A stretch of DNA of 64,000 nucleotides from Linum tenue (Eukaryota > Streptophyta > Magnoliopsida > Malpighiales > Linaceae), in NCBI GenBank assembly GCA_946122785.1, contig CAMGYJ010000002.1:10738839-10802838 (forward strand), in the 5' to 3' direction. The notes beneath the pieces are model-generated. The model did not search any database. It had not been told where the DNA came from and worked only from the letters and a program-made list of their open reading frames with translations. Below, in pieces: positions 31,622 through 43,397 of the stretch. A program made the translations under genes and the position numbers. Position 1 is the stretch's first letter. Each line of letters starts with the position of its first letter.

Positions 31622-33966
31622 CAAACAGCAAAAAATCGTTAGTTCTATGGCTATTTATATGCTTTAGTTTCTTCTTAGCTTTCATTTTGCCTGTTTAGTA
31701 TATATGCATATGTATGTGATCGACTACTAGTACCGTAGGTAACTAGCTTGGCTGTGTAAGATGAGCGCCATTATGGACGTGTCTTCCAACAAACAAGCTT
31801 CTGTTTGATATTAACGTTGGCAATTTAACTTTTTTGAACAATTATTAACCTCATGGAGTTCGAGCATGGGATTTTGATGTATTCATGGTATTGTGTGGTA
31901 TCTTTTTCGTTTTAACTCGGATTTTAATTTTTTTCCACAGATGGAACGAGTTCATTGTGCTCTACAAAATGAGATCAATTTTCAATATTTTTTGAGGAAA
32001 AAAAAATTCTGGTCTCTCGGTACCAACTGCATACCATATGGTATCTTCTTCGTTTTTAATTCGTTTTTGAAAACGTTTGCACAGCAGGGACGAGTTCATC
32101 ATGATCTATTGGATCTACAAATTTCTGGGTGAACAAATTACAAGACCAAAAAATACCACACAATACCATACAATACCACCCTGGTACGGGGTGGTATCTT
32201 ATGGTATCTTATGGTATACAATGTTAAAAGTCGTAAATGACAATTAATATAATTCTACTATCATGTATTCAACCATCCTACAGTTTTGGTTTGTGTCATA
32301 CCACCATGGTACGCTTTTCAAACCATAGGTATGCTCTTATTTCAATACCAGTCAATACCATATGGTATAGACTGGTAAAAAATGTCTCAATTTTTTTTGT
32401 TCAAAAAATATATAAAAGTGGATATCATTTTGAAGAACACAATTAATCTGATCTAACTGTGCAAAAAATATTAAATTTCGACTTAGAACGAGTGAGAAAC
32501 CGTCCGTCAAAGATTAAGGAAGGGAAAATTAAAGGTTTTTCAGGAGAGAGAGGATGCTGATGTGGGTAGGTTACTCATAGTTACTGACCATAAGGTTACT
32601 GACCTGATCCGTTCCCAGAAAAGGGTAAACTTGACATGTAGCTAGAAAGTTGGTTTTGGGAACTTTTTTTTCCAAATCTTGTGTAAAGTCTTTGCACATC
32701 CGCTCCTCATATTGCATTGGTGCTGGTTGTCAATAACCAGTTGATTCCAATAACTCCAATTATTGTGAAAGGTTCAATTATGGATCATATATTATTTACT
32801 GACACACCTCCTCAAACGAAAGCTACCATATATGGGGTTGAAACTTGCACAGCTTCGGACACCTTGTGCTTCACAAAACATATGAGGCTTATCGAGATTC
32901 CAAAATAAGACATCTCGGTCACAAAAGGCTCTGTTACCATGTCAAGAACAATTGGTTTTCAATAACTCGAGTTGTTGGGAAATGTTCAATTATGGATATG
33001 ATATACCATTTATCAAGATTTGTAACTTGCTTCATTCTCTGTATAACACACCCTTGCTACCATGTAAACCACTTGATACCTAAATGGTTTGAAGACTTCA
33101 CAACGAAGGGAATTGAACAAACTAGGCTGCCCAAATTGAGTGTGAATGAAAAGAAAGAATTAGCTTGTAACATCCCGAACCTTTTCCCAACGAAAATATT
33201 GTCCGTTTTGTCCTTGATTCTCACGGTTTTTGGCTAGTGTTGCAATTCAAGGGGAGCACGTTTAATTTCGGAGTTCTCACAAGAACTCTTCCATTTCAGC
33301 CCAAAACGCATCTTGTCGGTTAAAATCAATTTCTTACTTATGAACCATGGATCTCTCCTGTACTTTATCGATGTAAGATTTGCCTATGGTGTTACATGAC
33401 TTCTCACACCCATGGGTTGGAGAATAAGCTCAAGTCGCAGTTCGTTGGCTAGTCAGGTGTCACAGTAAATGTTGCCACTACTTTCGCCGAGACCCTTGAA
33501 GCCAACGAACTCCACAAGGTAATCCAAAAAAGAACCCCTCTTTCATTTACGGTCGTTGATTTACTTCTTTGCTCTACTTTTATGCCATCAACAGTATAAT
33601 TTATAGCTGAAAAGTAAAACTGCAACCCCCATTCAAATTTTCCTGTGCATAGAGTGATTTTAGGAGTCTGACGTGGCAGGTTGGTTATGCGGGATTAAAT
33701 TAGAAATCCCCGCCTGACAGGAGAGATAAGAAACCGTCGGTTCCCACTACTTTTTTTTGCGGCTGAAATCATCTTCCATTTTCTCCTGGGTTATCTACGT
33801 TTTGCTTTCTCCTTCCCGTAGCACGGCAGGAGATCCATTTCTCAGCGGACAATTTTGGGAACAGGGACTGATGTGGAGTTCACCGTGCCGAGATTCTGCA
33901 GTTTGGAACGAGCGGCGAAAACCTGATTGAGCGAGGAAGACCTGCGGCTAATTGACGGTGAATTCC
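31622..33966. other. Intergenic; GGTAT-rich repeat and an unclassified repeat-like tract
   Basis: At about 31899 and 32040 two diverged copies of a ~140-base unit share GGTATCTT…TCGTTTT and CACAG…GACGAGTTCATC. Nearby are ATACCATATGGTAT palindromes and CCACACAATACCATACAATA runs, suggesting a decayed MITE cluster (31880-32380). At about 33167-33420 the phrases AACATCCCGAACC and GATGTAAGATTTGCCTATGG recall short LTR-element sequences in many plant genomes, but I cannot bound an element. No gene. Confidence 0.4.
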
Positions 33967-34270
33967 CCAGCCAACCGGCGAATCGAAGGTGAGTCATGAT
34001 TTGTGGTATTTGTTTACCCCCGCTGATTCGAACAATCGGATTTGGTAGTTATGTGGTGAACAATTCTCCAGCCAACCGCCGATTTGAAGGGGAGGCGAGA
34101 TTGTTTCGGTTAGTTTGCTCCCGCTGCTTCTCTCAATCCAGATTATGTAGTTCTGCGTTGAACCCTTGCCAGCCAACCGACGATTTGAAGGGGAGTCAGT
34201 AATTTTTTCTGTTTGTTTGCCCCCGTTGCTTCGCGCTGTCAGATTTGTTAGTCTGATATATATGCATTTG
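33967..34270 (+). repeat. 101-bp tandem repeat, three diverged units
   Basis: CCAGCCAACCG begins at 33967, 34068 and 34169, exactly 101 bases apart. Each is followed by CGATTTGAAGG-type and GTTTGCCCCCG-type blocks. The units have diverged by substitutions and small indels. Confidence 0.85.
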
Positions 34271-35750
34271 GGGGAAGCCCGCAATTCCTCTATTCGCAAT
34301 TGGATTTGGTAGTCTGATCTGCATATTACCTATTACTGTTTCCATCATTTACTTCGCTTATATTTAGTTTTATCTGATTGAGTTTCCATGTGTACCCAGC
34401 TAATTTGATAGGCCTTCCTGTACCTCCTGTGTCCTTATTGCAGCTTAGAAGGAGACCACGTTTTCGGCAAATTCGGCGTCTATAAGCCCCTCGAAGCCAA
34501 GGAAAACAGGGGAAACCAGGGGAGCCGAGTTCCAAAGAAGGCATAAATAATTGAGCTCTGGTTTAGATCCCAGCTGCAACTGGTAGGTTCTCGCTCTCTT
34601 TCATTGATATCCCATTTCAGTCTCCTTTCAGTTCCGGATTTTAGTTCTAAATTTGGGTTTAGCCCACCGTACTTGATAGATTTGGTTCATCATCTTCTCC
34701 AATTCTTTTCTGATCGAAGAGACGACGACGAAACTAAATTATGATTACTGAGAGTGAACCATACAAGAAGAAAACGAGCTTTGTATTCGCATAAGGAGAA
34801 AAGGCGAGGGATGGGTTAGCGGCGGCTGTGGGTTTCTGACTCTCTTTTGTTATTATTCGCTTTCTGACTTCTTATTTAGTGTGTTGATTTTTGGGTCTAC
34901 GTTATGATTTTCCCTTACTATACTACATGGATTTGGTTCATCATTTTTACCCATTCTTTCAGATTGAAGGAACGACGAGGGGAACTCGATGATGGCAGGA
35001 GAAAGTGGAAAAGGAGCGTTGGGTTTGCAGAGGGGAGAATAAGGATGATTAAGTTAGCGGAGTAGAAAGAAGGCAAAGCCAGGTAGTTCAAGTTTGGCGA
35101 CTTCCTTTCAGTTTGACTGGGTGTTTGTGATAAGTCTTAGTTTGGTCAACATATGAGGACTTTCATGAATACAAAAAAGGCTAAGAGGAAGAAGAAGAAG
35201 CAACAGCAGAGAATTAATTTTCCCTCGTCAAATCCCCTGGTCGCAGTTTACAAAGACATAGAAGGCAAAGAGAACGGCAGTGGAAGGAGGAATAAGAAGA
35301 CACACAAAATCGTAAAGGTGAAGAACTCTATTACGATTGTGAAGGAATAACAAAATCGACTTGGTGGTGACCTTCTCTCTTTGCTTCTGCTTTCTTATTT
35401 TTTTTGGTTTAATTTCTTGTGATTTATTCGCAGGTTAATGGCTTATGCCAGTTTTGGGTACTTACCTTCCAAATAGCACATTAGGAAGCTTTCACTTGCC
35501 GAGTTCAACTTATTAATCAAGTGCTTGCCATCAATGGTGGTTTGGATGTGTTTGGCTCCATTTTATATCTTCTAGACCTCGCGGTTTGTAACTCAAATAG
35601 CTTTCGGATTATTGAGTTCTTACGTTGCTATTATGTTTACCTGCACGATATGCATGATCACATAGAAATGGCCTTATTATCCGAGTTCTTATGCAGTGGC
35701 TGGTAACATTAATGTGGTCATTTCAGAAATGACAACTAACATTTAAGAGT
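34271..35750. other. Intergenic, no convincing gene
   Basis: A 65-codon Lys-rich frame at 35153-35350 has no recognised motif. Splice-like signals are scattered but no exon chain could be supported. The sequence ends abruptly at the Athila junction (35750/35751). Confidence 0.45.
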
Positions 35751-36629
35751 AGCCAGAGGGTGATCGAGTCTCTATGCCAAGGAGGGGATATTCTCACTAA
35801 GACTCCACCCGAGCTGAACCAGATGATCAGTACCTTGGCTGCCCGCGATCATTCCTGGGGGCAGAGCAGCAGAGGCAGACAGTCCCGGGACCGTGGTGTG
35901 CACGATGTGGAGGTCAGGTCCGGTTTAGAGCAGCAGGTGGCTGAGTTGGTGCAGACATTGAAGCAGCCCAACAGTCTCCTTCCGGCCCGAGGTGTAGCTA
36001 CGCCTCCAGTAGCTCAGTGTCAGTGGTGTGAGAGCCCGAACCACCTGGTGGAGGATTGTCAGTCTATGAGGGAGTCCTCTACTCCCCAAGAGCAGGTGGA
36101 CTTCATCGCCAATGCTTAGTGCCTGGACCCATACAGCAATACCTAAAATGAGGGGTGGCGCCAGCATCCCAACTTCGCCTGGAGCAGCAACAACACCAAA
36201 CCACCTGGTTTCCCAGCACCAGCGGGTGGTTTTCAGCAGAGGCAGCCCTTCCAGGCTAGGCAGGGGCCACCACCACAGCAGCAGCCCTACCAGCCTAGAC
36301 AGGGGCAGCCATTCCAGCAGCCCCAGCGCCAGTATGCCCAGCCTCCAGCAGCCGCAACTCCAGATAATCAGATGGCTGATCTAAAGAATATTTTGCAGGC
36401 ATTCATGACCACCAGCCAGGCGAATTTCACGAGGATGGATCAGAACATAGCCTCATTGGAGGCAAGCCAGAGAAACCAAGGTGCCATTCTGCAGGATCTA
36501 CAGAATCAGATTGGAAGCTTAGCTCGCCAGAACACTACCTGCCACCACTCTGCCTGCCACCACTGTTCCCAACCACTGTTCCCAACCCTCGTGACCCTCT
36601 CCAGCAGCTTGACGCCATCACCACCATGA
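35751..36629 (+). pseudogene. Athila copy 1 gag, 3' part (truncated)
   Basis: It starts in mid-gag at IESLCQGGDILTKTPPE. The zinc knuckle CQWCESPNHLVEDC (C-X2-C-X4-H-X4-C) is intact. A TAG at about 36117 ends the first frame; copy 2 reads through at the same place. The Gln-rich spacer is out of frame. A coiled-coil-like part, MADLKNILQAFMTTSQANF (36372 on), follows and ends in another frameshift near 36540. Non-functional by truncation and stops. Confidence 0.8.
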
Positions 36630-39600
36630 GTGGCAAGACCATATCTGCTGCTCCTGCCCAGCCCGGGCGAGACGACCCACTACCTGCTTCAACACCTCCA
36701 GCTGATACTGCAGAAGTGGGGGAAGGCAGTAAAGCACCTGCTCCCAAGCCGCAGCCTGTGGTTAAGGAGCATACACCCCAGCTGCCCTTCCCCACTCGAC
36801 TTCATAAAGACAAGCTGGAGACAGAGTTTGCCAAGTTCATCGTAATGTTGAAGCAGGTCAACATCAGCATGCCGTTCGTGGAGGCACTGTCGAAGATGCC
36901 CAAGTATGCCAAGTTCATGAAAGACCTCCTCACCAACAAGAAGAAACTTGGGGATCTTTCGACAGTGATGCTCAGCGAGGAGTGTTCTGCTATCCTGCAG
37001 AACAAGCTGCCCGAGAAGCGCAAGGACCTAGGGAGTTTCACTATCCCTCTTGTTATTGGCAGCATGCATGTAGGAAAGTCCTTGGCGGACCTAGGCGCTA
37101 GCATAAATGTCATGCCCTATAAACTGTTTAAGAAGCTAGACCTAGGTGAACCTAGAGCTACTAGGATGAGCATTCAGTTAGCTGATCGTTCTATCGTGCA
37201 TCCTAGGGGTATCATCGAGGACTTGCTTGTTAATGTAGGTGCATTCACATATCCTGTTGATTTTGTTATTTTGGATATAAATGAAGATGTGGATGTGCCT
37301 TTGATTTTGGGTAGACCGTTTCTCGCCACCGCCAAGGCGCTTATTGATGTGCATAGTGGTAAATTGATTCTGCGTGCTGGTGATGAACATGCTACTTTTT
37401 CTGTGTCTGACAATGGGAAACATTCTCACTTGCATGATGACATAGATTACTGTGATGTGCTTACCGATTTTGAGACCGCACTCGCCATCACGAGTGCGGG
37501 TACTGATGATGCTCTTGAGCGTTGTATTTTGCTAGGTGAGCAGGCATCGCAGGAGCCGCAGCTGGCGGAGCAGTTGGCCGCATTGGAGAGTGGCCCCTTC
37601 TTGGAGGGCGACAGGCTGTTTAAACCGATCTCATCCTCCACCCGCATCACTACCTCCTTGGAGGAACCACCAGAGCTAGAGCTTAAGCCCCTCCCTCCTC
37701 ATTTGGAGTATGCATTTCTCCGGGAGGGGAATAAGCTTCCAGTCATCATCAGCTCGACCCTCACACCCGAGCAGAAAACCAGACTGGTGGCCTTGCTGAA
37801 GCAGTACGAGCAAGCTTTAGCGTGGAAGATCACAGACATCCGGGGGATCAGCCCCTCCTTTTGCTCCCACCGGATACTGCTGGAGGATGAGATGCGGCCA
37901 GTGAGGCAGCCGCAGAGGAGATTGACACCGAACCTGGAGGCCGTGGTTCGGGCAAAGATCGTGAAGCTGATGGACGCAGGGATCATCTTCGCCATTTCTG
38001 ACAGCGAGTGGGTCAGTCCCACCCAAGTGGTGCCCAAAAAGGGTGGGATGACCGTGGTGCCTAACGAGAAGAACGAGCTCATCCCGATGCGCACGGTGAC
38101 TGGGTACCGTGTTTGCATCGACTATCGGCGTCTCAACGACGCCACTCGGAAGGACCATTTCCCGCTGCCTTTCATTGATCAGATGCTAGAGAGATTGGCG
38201 GGGCACGAGTTCTACTGCTTCTTGGATGGGATGTCCGGGTACTTTCAGATCCCTATTGCACCGGAGGACCAGGCGGAGACCACTTTCACCTGCCCCTTCG
38301 GCACATTTGCCTACCAGAGGATTCCATTCGGGCTATGCAATGCCCCGGCCACTTTTCAGCGATGCATTCTCGCCATCTTTGACCGTCTGGTCGGCGAGAT
38401 TATGGAGGTGTTTATGGACGATTTCTTGGTTTATGGAGACTCATTCTCTCACTGTCTCTATAACCTGGAACTTGTTCTTAAACGGTGTGAAGAAACGAAC
38501 CTGGCACTGAGTTGGGAGAAGTGTCACTTCATGGTTCGAGAAGGCATAGTTCTTGGGCACAAGATCTCCAAGATGGGGATTGAGGTGGACAGAGCGAAGA
38601 TCGAGACTATCAGCAAGCTGCCCCCTCCTACATCTGTTAAGGGGATCCGGAGTTTTCTTGGCCATGCAGGGTTCTATAGGCGGTTCATCACTGATGCTTG
38701 CACAGCGGCGTTCACAACCTTGAAGGAGAAGCTCACCCAAGCTCCTATCATGGTTGTTCCTGACCGGTCCCTACCATTTGAGCTGATGTGCGACGCCAGT
38801 GACTTTGCTGTTGGAGCTGTTTTGGGGTAGAGGCGAGATCAACACTTCCGGCCTATCTACTACGCCTCGAAGACCCTCAATGATGCCCAGGAGAACTACA
38901 CCACCACAGAGAAGGAGCTGCTTGCAGTGGTGTTTGCCTTCGATAAATTTCGCCCCTATCTGGTCTTGTCCCATGTGACCGTGTATACAGATCACTCTGC
39001 GATTCGATACCTGATGAGCAAGGCCGATGCCAAGCCTAGGCTCATACGATGGATCTTATTACTGCAGGAGTTCGATATTGAGATTCGGGACAAGAAGGGA
39101 GCAGAAAATGTTGCAGCTGATCACCTCTCCCGGTTGGACGCACCTCCTGCGGACAATCTCGTAGAGGGGATTAACGACTCCTTCCCAGATGAGAGACTGA
39201 TGATGATGTGCTTGGTGGAGAGTGTCACCCCCTGGTATTCTGATTTTGCGAACTATTTGGTGGGCCAGCAGCTGCCCAAGGGGATGACAACTCACACCAA
39301 GAGGAAGTTTTTCTCCGATCTGAAGTACTTCTTCTGGGATGACCCTCATCTTTTTCGGATCGGAGCCGACGGGATCATCCGTCGTTGTGTTATGGAGAGT
39401 GAGATGGAGGGCATTCTATCTCACTGTCATGAGGGACCTACTGGCGGTCATCACGGAGGAAACCGCACGGCGAGGAAGGTACTCCAGTCGGGCTTTTACT
39501 GGCCCACGCTCTTCAAAGATGCAGACGCCTTCGCACGCAGGTGCGACCGATGCCAGAGGTCAGGTAACATCTCTGCCCGTGATGAGATGCCCCAGAATGT

Positions 39601-40479
39601 GTTTATAACTTGTGAAATTTTTGATGTCTGGGGTATCGACTTCATGGGCCCCTTCCCTCCATCTTTTAGTAATACCTATATTCTGGTTGCTGTTGACTAC
39701 GTCTCTAGGTGGGCTGAGGCGCAAGCTTTGCCCACTAATGATGCTAGACGTGTTTGTGGTTTTCTGAAGCAGCTATAAGCGATCGAGGCACCCATTTCCA
39801 AGGTCAATTTGATAAACTACTGTCTCGCTATGGTGTGACTCACAAGGTGTCCGTGGCCTATTATCCTCAGACAAGTGGCCAGGCCGAGCTGACGAACCGG
39901 GAGCTTAAGCGGATCCTGGAGAAAATGGTGGATCAGTCCCGCAAAGATTGGTCCACCAAGCTCGATGATGCGCTCTGGGCGTATCGCACTGCCTACAAGA
40001 CTTCCATTGGTACTTCACCGTACCGGCTTGTCTATGGAAAGGCATGCCATTTGCCCGTGGAGCTAGAGCACAAGGCCTTCTGGGCCCTTAAGCTGCTCAA
40101 CTTGGATGTTCGTGTTGCAGGTATTGAGCGAAAAATGCAAATGTTGGAGCTGGAAGAGTGGCGTTACCACGCCTATGAGAACACCAAGCTGTACAAGGAG
40201 CGCACTAAGCGCCTACACGATGCACGATTGTGGGGTCCGAAAGAGTTCCAGGTTGGTGATCGAGTTCTCCTTTATAACTCTCGCCTGAAGCTCTTTCCCG
40301 GAAAACTCCGTTCCCGGTGGTCTGGACCGTTCACGGTCACACAGGTGTTCCCGTATGGCACAATCGAAATTGCCAACCCGCAAACTGAGCCGTTTAAAGT
40401 GAATGGCCATTGTCTCAAGCTCTACCTGGGAGACGAGGTCGAACGTGCGGAGTTGGTAGTGGAACTCGCGGACCCTTAG
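36626..40479 (+). pseudogene. Athila copy 1 pol: PR, RT, RH, IN (broken)
   Basis: The first 734 codons carry the complete protease region (active site DLGAS in place of DTGAS, then LGRPFLATA) and RT with FMDDF. Compared with copy 2, about 75 bases are missing after FYRRFI (near 38690), removing the RT-RH connection. A TAG replaces a Gln codon at 38828-38830. The frame then continues through RNase H and the integrase HHCC finger and first catalytic region (GIDFMGPF), until a ~32-base deletion near 39775 shifts the frame. The remaining integrase (ISDRGTHF … [13 protein letters not shown] motif) reads to 40479. Copy 1 is therefore inactive for RH and IN but is the only copy here with a full protease. 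Confidence 0.9.
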
Positions 40480-40753
40480 TTCCGCCATGGGCGTCCAGCT
40501 AAAAGACGGTAAAGAAGCGCTTGTGGGGAGGCAACCTCACCACGGTTTGCATTTCTACCCTTTGTTTTTTTTATTTCATTTTTGTCGGTTTTTGAGTCTT
40601 TGAGTCTGTCTGGAGTCTGTCTGGAAAGTATTTCGTGCCTCGGGCGGTTCTTTTTAATGTGCGATTGGGTAAATTTTAGAGCCGGGGCACGAATGAGTCT
40701 TGATGGTTTGAAATTGGAATTTTGAAATCAGGCAAATTGGGCTCGGCAGTGAA

Positions 40754-41001
40754 AACACGGGCAGCAGGGGTTCAAAACACGGCCGTGTTTTGACCTCTGC
40801 CCGCCCGTGTTTTAATTGTTGGCTTGGCCCTCGCTAAACTGCCCTCGGCAGTAAAAGCACGGGCAGCCTGGGGGCAAAACACGGCCGTGTTTTGCCACCA
40901 GCCCGCCCGTGTTTTAAAGTGGGGGGAGCACGGCCTCGGCCATTAAAACACGGGCGGGGCACGGTCAGAACACGGCCGTGTTCTGGCCCGCCCGTGTTTT
41001 A
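40754..41001. promoter_or_regulatory. Cluster of three long palindromes before an internal TATA (copy 1)
   Basis: The cores CACGGCCGTG at 40778-40787, 40880-40889 and 40971-40980 each sit in a larger palindrome bounded by AAACACGGGC and GCCCGTGTTT. A TATAAAAA box (41010-41017) follows within 10 bases, then a pyrimidine-rich leader. The layout resembles a promoter module for the downstream env-position ORF. The regulatory role is inferred. Confidence 0.55.
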
Positions 41002-41009
41002 ACCCCCCC

Positions 41010-41017
41010 TATAAAAA
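41010..41017 (+). promoter_or_regulatory. Internal TATA box, Athila copy 1
   Basis: CCCTATAAAAACTG follows the palindromes. The equivalent site in copy 2 is TATAAAT at 51974-51980. Confidence 0.5.
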
Positions 41018-41594
41018 CTGATTTTCAGACCTTCACCCTCATTTCCACCCATTTCTCCCAACCCTAGCCGCCCCCCCTCGCCGGAAAATCACCCTCTTCA
41101 CCTTCTCCTTCGATTTTCCGGCCATAAATCCCTCCCCCGACCTCCAAATCACAAACCGCGACCACCCCCACGCTCCTGACGTCGAGGAGCACATTCCCCA
41201 AAGGTTTGGGCGAATTTGGCTGAGGTTGGGTTGCCAGCGGTGAGTTCTCCGGCGAGTCTCCGGTGAGTTTTTCCGGCGACTTGGGGTGCTTTTTGCCACT
41301 TTCTTCACCTCTCTCAGGGTATCTACTTGCGTCTCCAGGTGTGTTCTCTTTGCCTTTTCTTATATTTTTGGAGAATCGATACCTAGAGTTAGGTGAAGAA
41401 CTTGTGAATGTGACATAATTTGAGAACGATTTGGTAGGCCGATGGCTTTCTTTGCATGCTATATTTTATCTTGGGATTTCAGTTCCTCGGCCTACCATTT
41501 GCATGTTGGCATTATTTACGGGCTTGTTGTAGTTTTGTGTGTGGTTGGTTGATTGGTGCTTAATTGGTTTGGATTTGGTATTTGGTGTTTGTTT

Positions 41595-41643
41595 CCCGGG
41601 GGCCTAGTCCACTGTCCAAATCGCTCGATTTGAGGGCCCCCGG
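41595..41643 (+). other. Two-tier stem-loop 1, copy 1
   Basis: The outer stem CCGGGGGCC/GGCCCCCGG encloses the constant 5' strand TAGTCCACTGTC and the inner hairpin CAAATC-gctc-GATTTG. It lies inside the putative intron upstream of the env-position ORF. Confidence 0.75.
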
Positions 41644-41687
41644 TGAATTTGGTTGTGTGATTCTCGTGTGATGCGTATGCTTTTTCT

Positions 41688-41735
41688 CCGGGAGTCTAGT
41701 CTACTGTCCATATCTTTCGATATGAGGGCTCCCAG
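41688..41735 (+). other. Two-tier stem-loop 2, copy 1
   Basis: Same plan as stem-loop 1 with different stems. The outer pair is CCGGGAGTC/GGCTCCCAG (one mismatch, one G-U), the 5' strand TAGTCTACTGTC, and the inner hairpin CATATC-tttc-GATATG. Confidence 0.7.
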
Positions 41736-41782
41736 TGTGATTTTGACTAACATTGACCCTGTTCGCTCGTGTATGCAGGGTC

Positions 41783-42961
41783 ATGGAAGCCTACCTCGAC
41801 CATTTGAGCATCACCCAGCGCAATCTGCTGCGGACTATCCGTACCCGCACCATCCCCGAGCACCTGCAACTCGATTTTGGGGTGTTCGAGGCGCTTCATG
41901 CCAGGCCGCAGATGGAGGCCGCTGTGCGGGCCTATGGTTGGCGGCGCCTTCTCTGCCTCGCCGAGCCGACCTACCAGGAGCTCGTCTGGGAGTTCTATGC
42001 CTCCTTCCGCCACAACCAGAGGGGGAATGCCGACCATAGTAATGTCGTTCAGTTCACACTCGGCGGGGTGGAGCACTCCATCAGTTACTGGGAGTTGGCC
42101 AATGCACTTGGGCTCAACTCCCCGCACTCCAGCAACGGGATCCTGCGCTTGGACCTCACTGATCCCACCGACTTTCCATGCCAGGCGTACTTCTGGCGGA
42201 TCTGCCTGCCAAACAATGTGGACGAGGAATACATCGCCAGCCAGACGCGGGCCTCTCTCCTCAGGCCGGAGTGGCGCATCCTCAACCACCTGCTCACTAG
42301 TTCCTACACCCCCAGCCGGGGCTCGGCCAACCGGGTCACCCTCCGGACCCTGTTCATCATGGAGGCGATGGGTCGCCCTGAGGACACCATCCAGCTGGGC
42401 TCGGTGGTCGCCCGGACATTCGGGAAAGCCGCTGCTAACCAGGATTGCCACCTTGTCTGTGGCCCGGTGATCACGGCCCTGGCCCGCTACTACGGGGTCG
42501 ACATCACTGGGATGACCCAGGTCCACGGGCCCACTCCACTCAGCGAAGCCAACCTCCGCGCTCAGCACCTGGTGGCTCGCCTAGGGCGTCTGTACTGGAT
42601 TACGGGTCTTCCTCAACCACCTGCGCCTGCAGAGGGAGACCAGCCGGAGTCCAGCGCCGCTGGAACACGCCTGGTTCCTCGCCGTGCCACTCCTCGTGCC
42701 CAGGTTCCCGCGAGCTCCACCGCTGCACCCAGATCTCCTGCTCCGGGGTCTCCTCCTCCCGTGGTGGTGCCCATCTCTGATCAGTTGGCGGCCATCGCTC
42801 TCCAGAACGAGCGCATTCTGGCCGGCCAGGAGCGCATTCACACCCGCCTCGATCTTGAGAGGGACCGCGGCCGTCGTCTGATGTCCGGCCAGCACTACAT
42901 CATGTCATACCTGGGCCTGGACCCGAGCGCAGTACCCCTTCGTCCAGTCTCCGGGGTATGA
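41783..42961 (+). CDS. Athila env-position ORF, copy 1 (intact)
   Basis: 392 codons from the ATG following GTATGCAG|GGTC, a good splice acceptor. A donor CTCCAG|GTGTGT lies at about 41338, so a spliced subgenomic mRNA is plausible. The first two thirds match the Athila ORF-1 / putative plant transposon protein type, with YGWRRLLCLAEPTYQELVWE, FYASF, VQFTLGG and YWELANALGL. A Pro/Ser-rich linker (about residues 300-345) and a polar helical tail follow. I see no signal peptide and no clear membrane segment, so an envelope function is not supported by sequence. The start at 41783 is preferred over upstream non-ATG frames. The function is unknown. The equivalent in copy 2 is broken. Confidence 0.75.
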   Translation: MEAYLDHLSITQRNLLRTIRTRTIPEHLQLDFGVFEALHARPQMEAAVRAYGWRRLLCLAEPTYQELVWEFYASFRHNQRGNADHSNVVQFTLGGVEHSISYWELANALGLNSPHSSNGILRLDLTDPTDFPCQAYFWRICLPNNVDEEYIASQTRASLLRPEWRILNHLLTSSYTPSRGSANRVTLRTLFIMEAMGRPEDTIQLGSVVARTFGKAAANQDCHLVCGPVITALARYYGVDITGMTQVHGPTPLSEANLRAQHLVARLGRLYWITGLPQPPAPAEGDQPESSAAGTRLVPRRATPRAQVPASSTAAPRSPAPGSPPPVVVPISDQLAAIALQNERILAGQERIHTRLDLERDRGRRLMSGQHYIMSYLGLDPSAVPLRPVSGV

Positions 42962-43343
42962 GGACCAGTACCCCCCACCTTCCGGCGATGGTGGCGATGC
43001 ATTCTAGTGGAGAGAGTACCTGGTTATGGCCATGATTTCTGTTCCAGACTGAGACTCCATGTTTTTGTTGTTTCGTTTGGTTTGGTTTTATTTTGTTTTG
43101 GATTGTAGACTTGGGATTCCGGTTCTATCACTCAGTGTGTGTCTTTTGTTGACTTTAGCTCTGTGCCTCCGACTAGGTCTCCTTCCAGTCCCCTGCTATT
43201 GTCTGGTCTGCCTCTCCATCTCCGTTCCTGATCTCATTTCACGGTAACATCGTTCCCCTTCCCTCTGCTCCATTGAGGACATTGTCGCATTTAAGTGTGG
43301 GGGGGGGGGGGGGTTCTTTGTATTAATTGGAACGTGTGTATGG

Positions 43344-43397
43344 GTGCTTGGAGCCTAGTCCACTGTCCAAATCTCGAGATTTGAGGGCTCCAAGCAC
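43344..43397 (+). other. Two-tier stem-loop 3, copy 1
   Basis: The outer stem GTGCTTGGAGCC/GGCTCCAAGCAC is a perfect 12-bp pair. The 5' strand is TAGTCCACTGTC. The inner hairpin is the 16-base palindrome CAAATCTCGAGATTTG. Confidence 0.8.

Noticed and set aside
35153..35350. 65-codon Lys-rich ORF
   Set aside because: Composition-driven, no homolog recalled, no promoter or splice context.
41747..42568. Long minus-strand ORF opposite the Athila env-position ORF
   Set aside because: A shadow frame of the GC-rich plus-strand ORF. It appears in both Athila copies only because they are homologous.
41783..42961. True envelope glycoprotein
   Set aside because: No signal peptide, transmembrane segment or glycoprotein cysteine pattern is visible. 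Only its genomic position is env-like.
43299..43314. G run as a G-quadruplex
   Set aside because: A single homopolymer whose length differs greatly from copy 2. More likely slippage of the inner polypurine tract.
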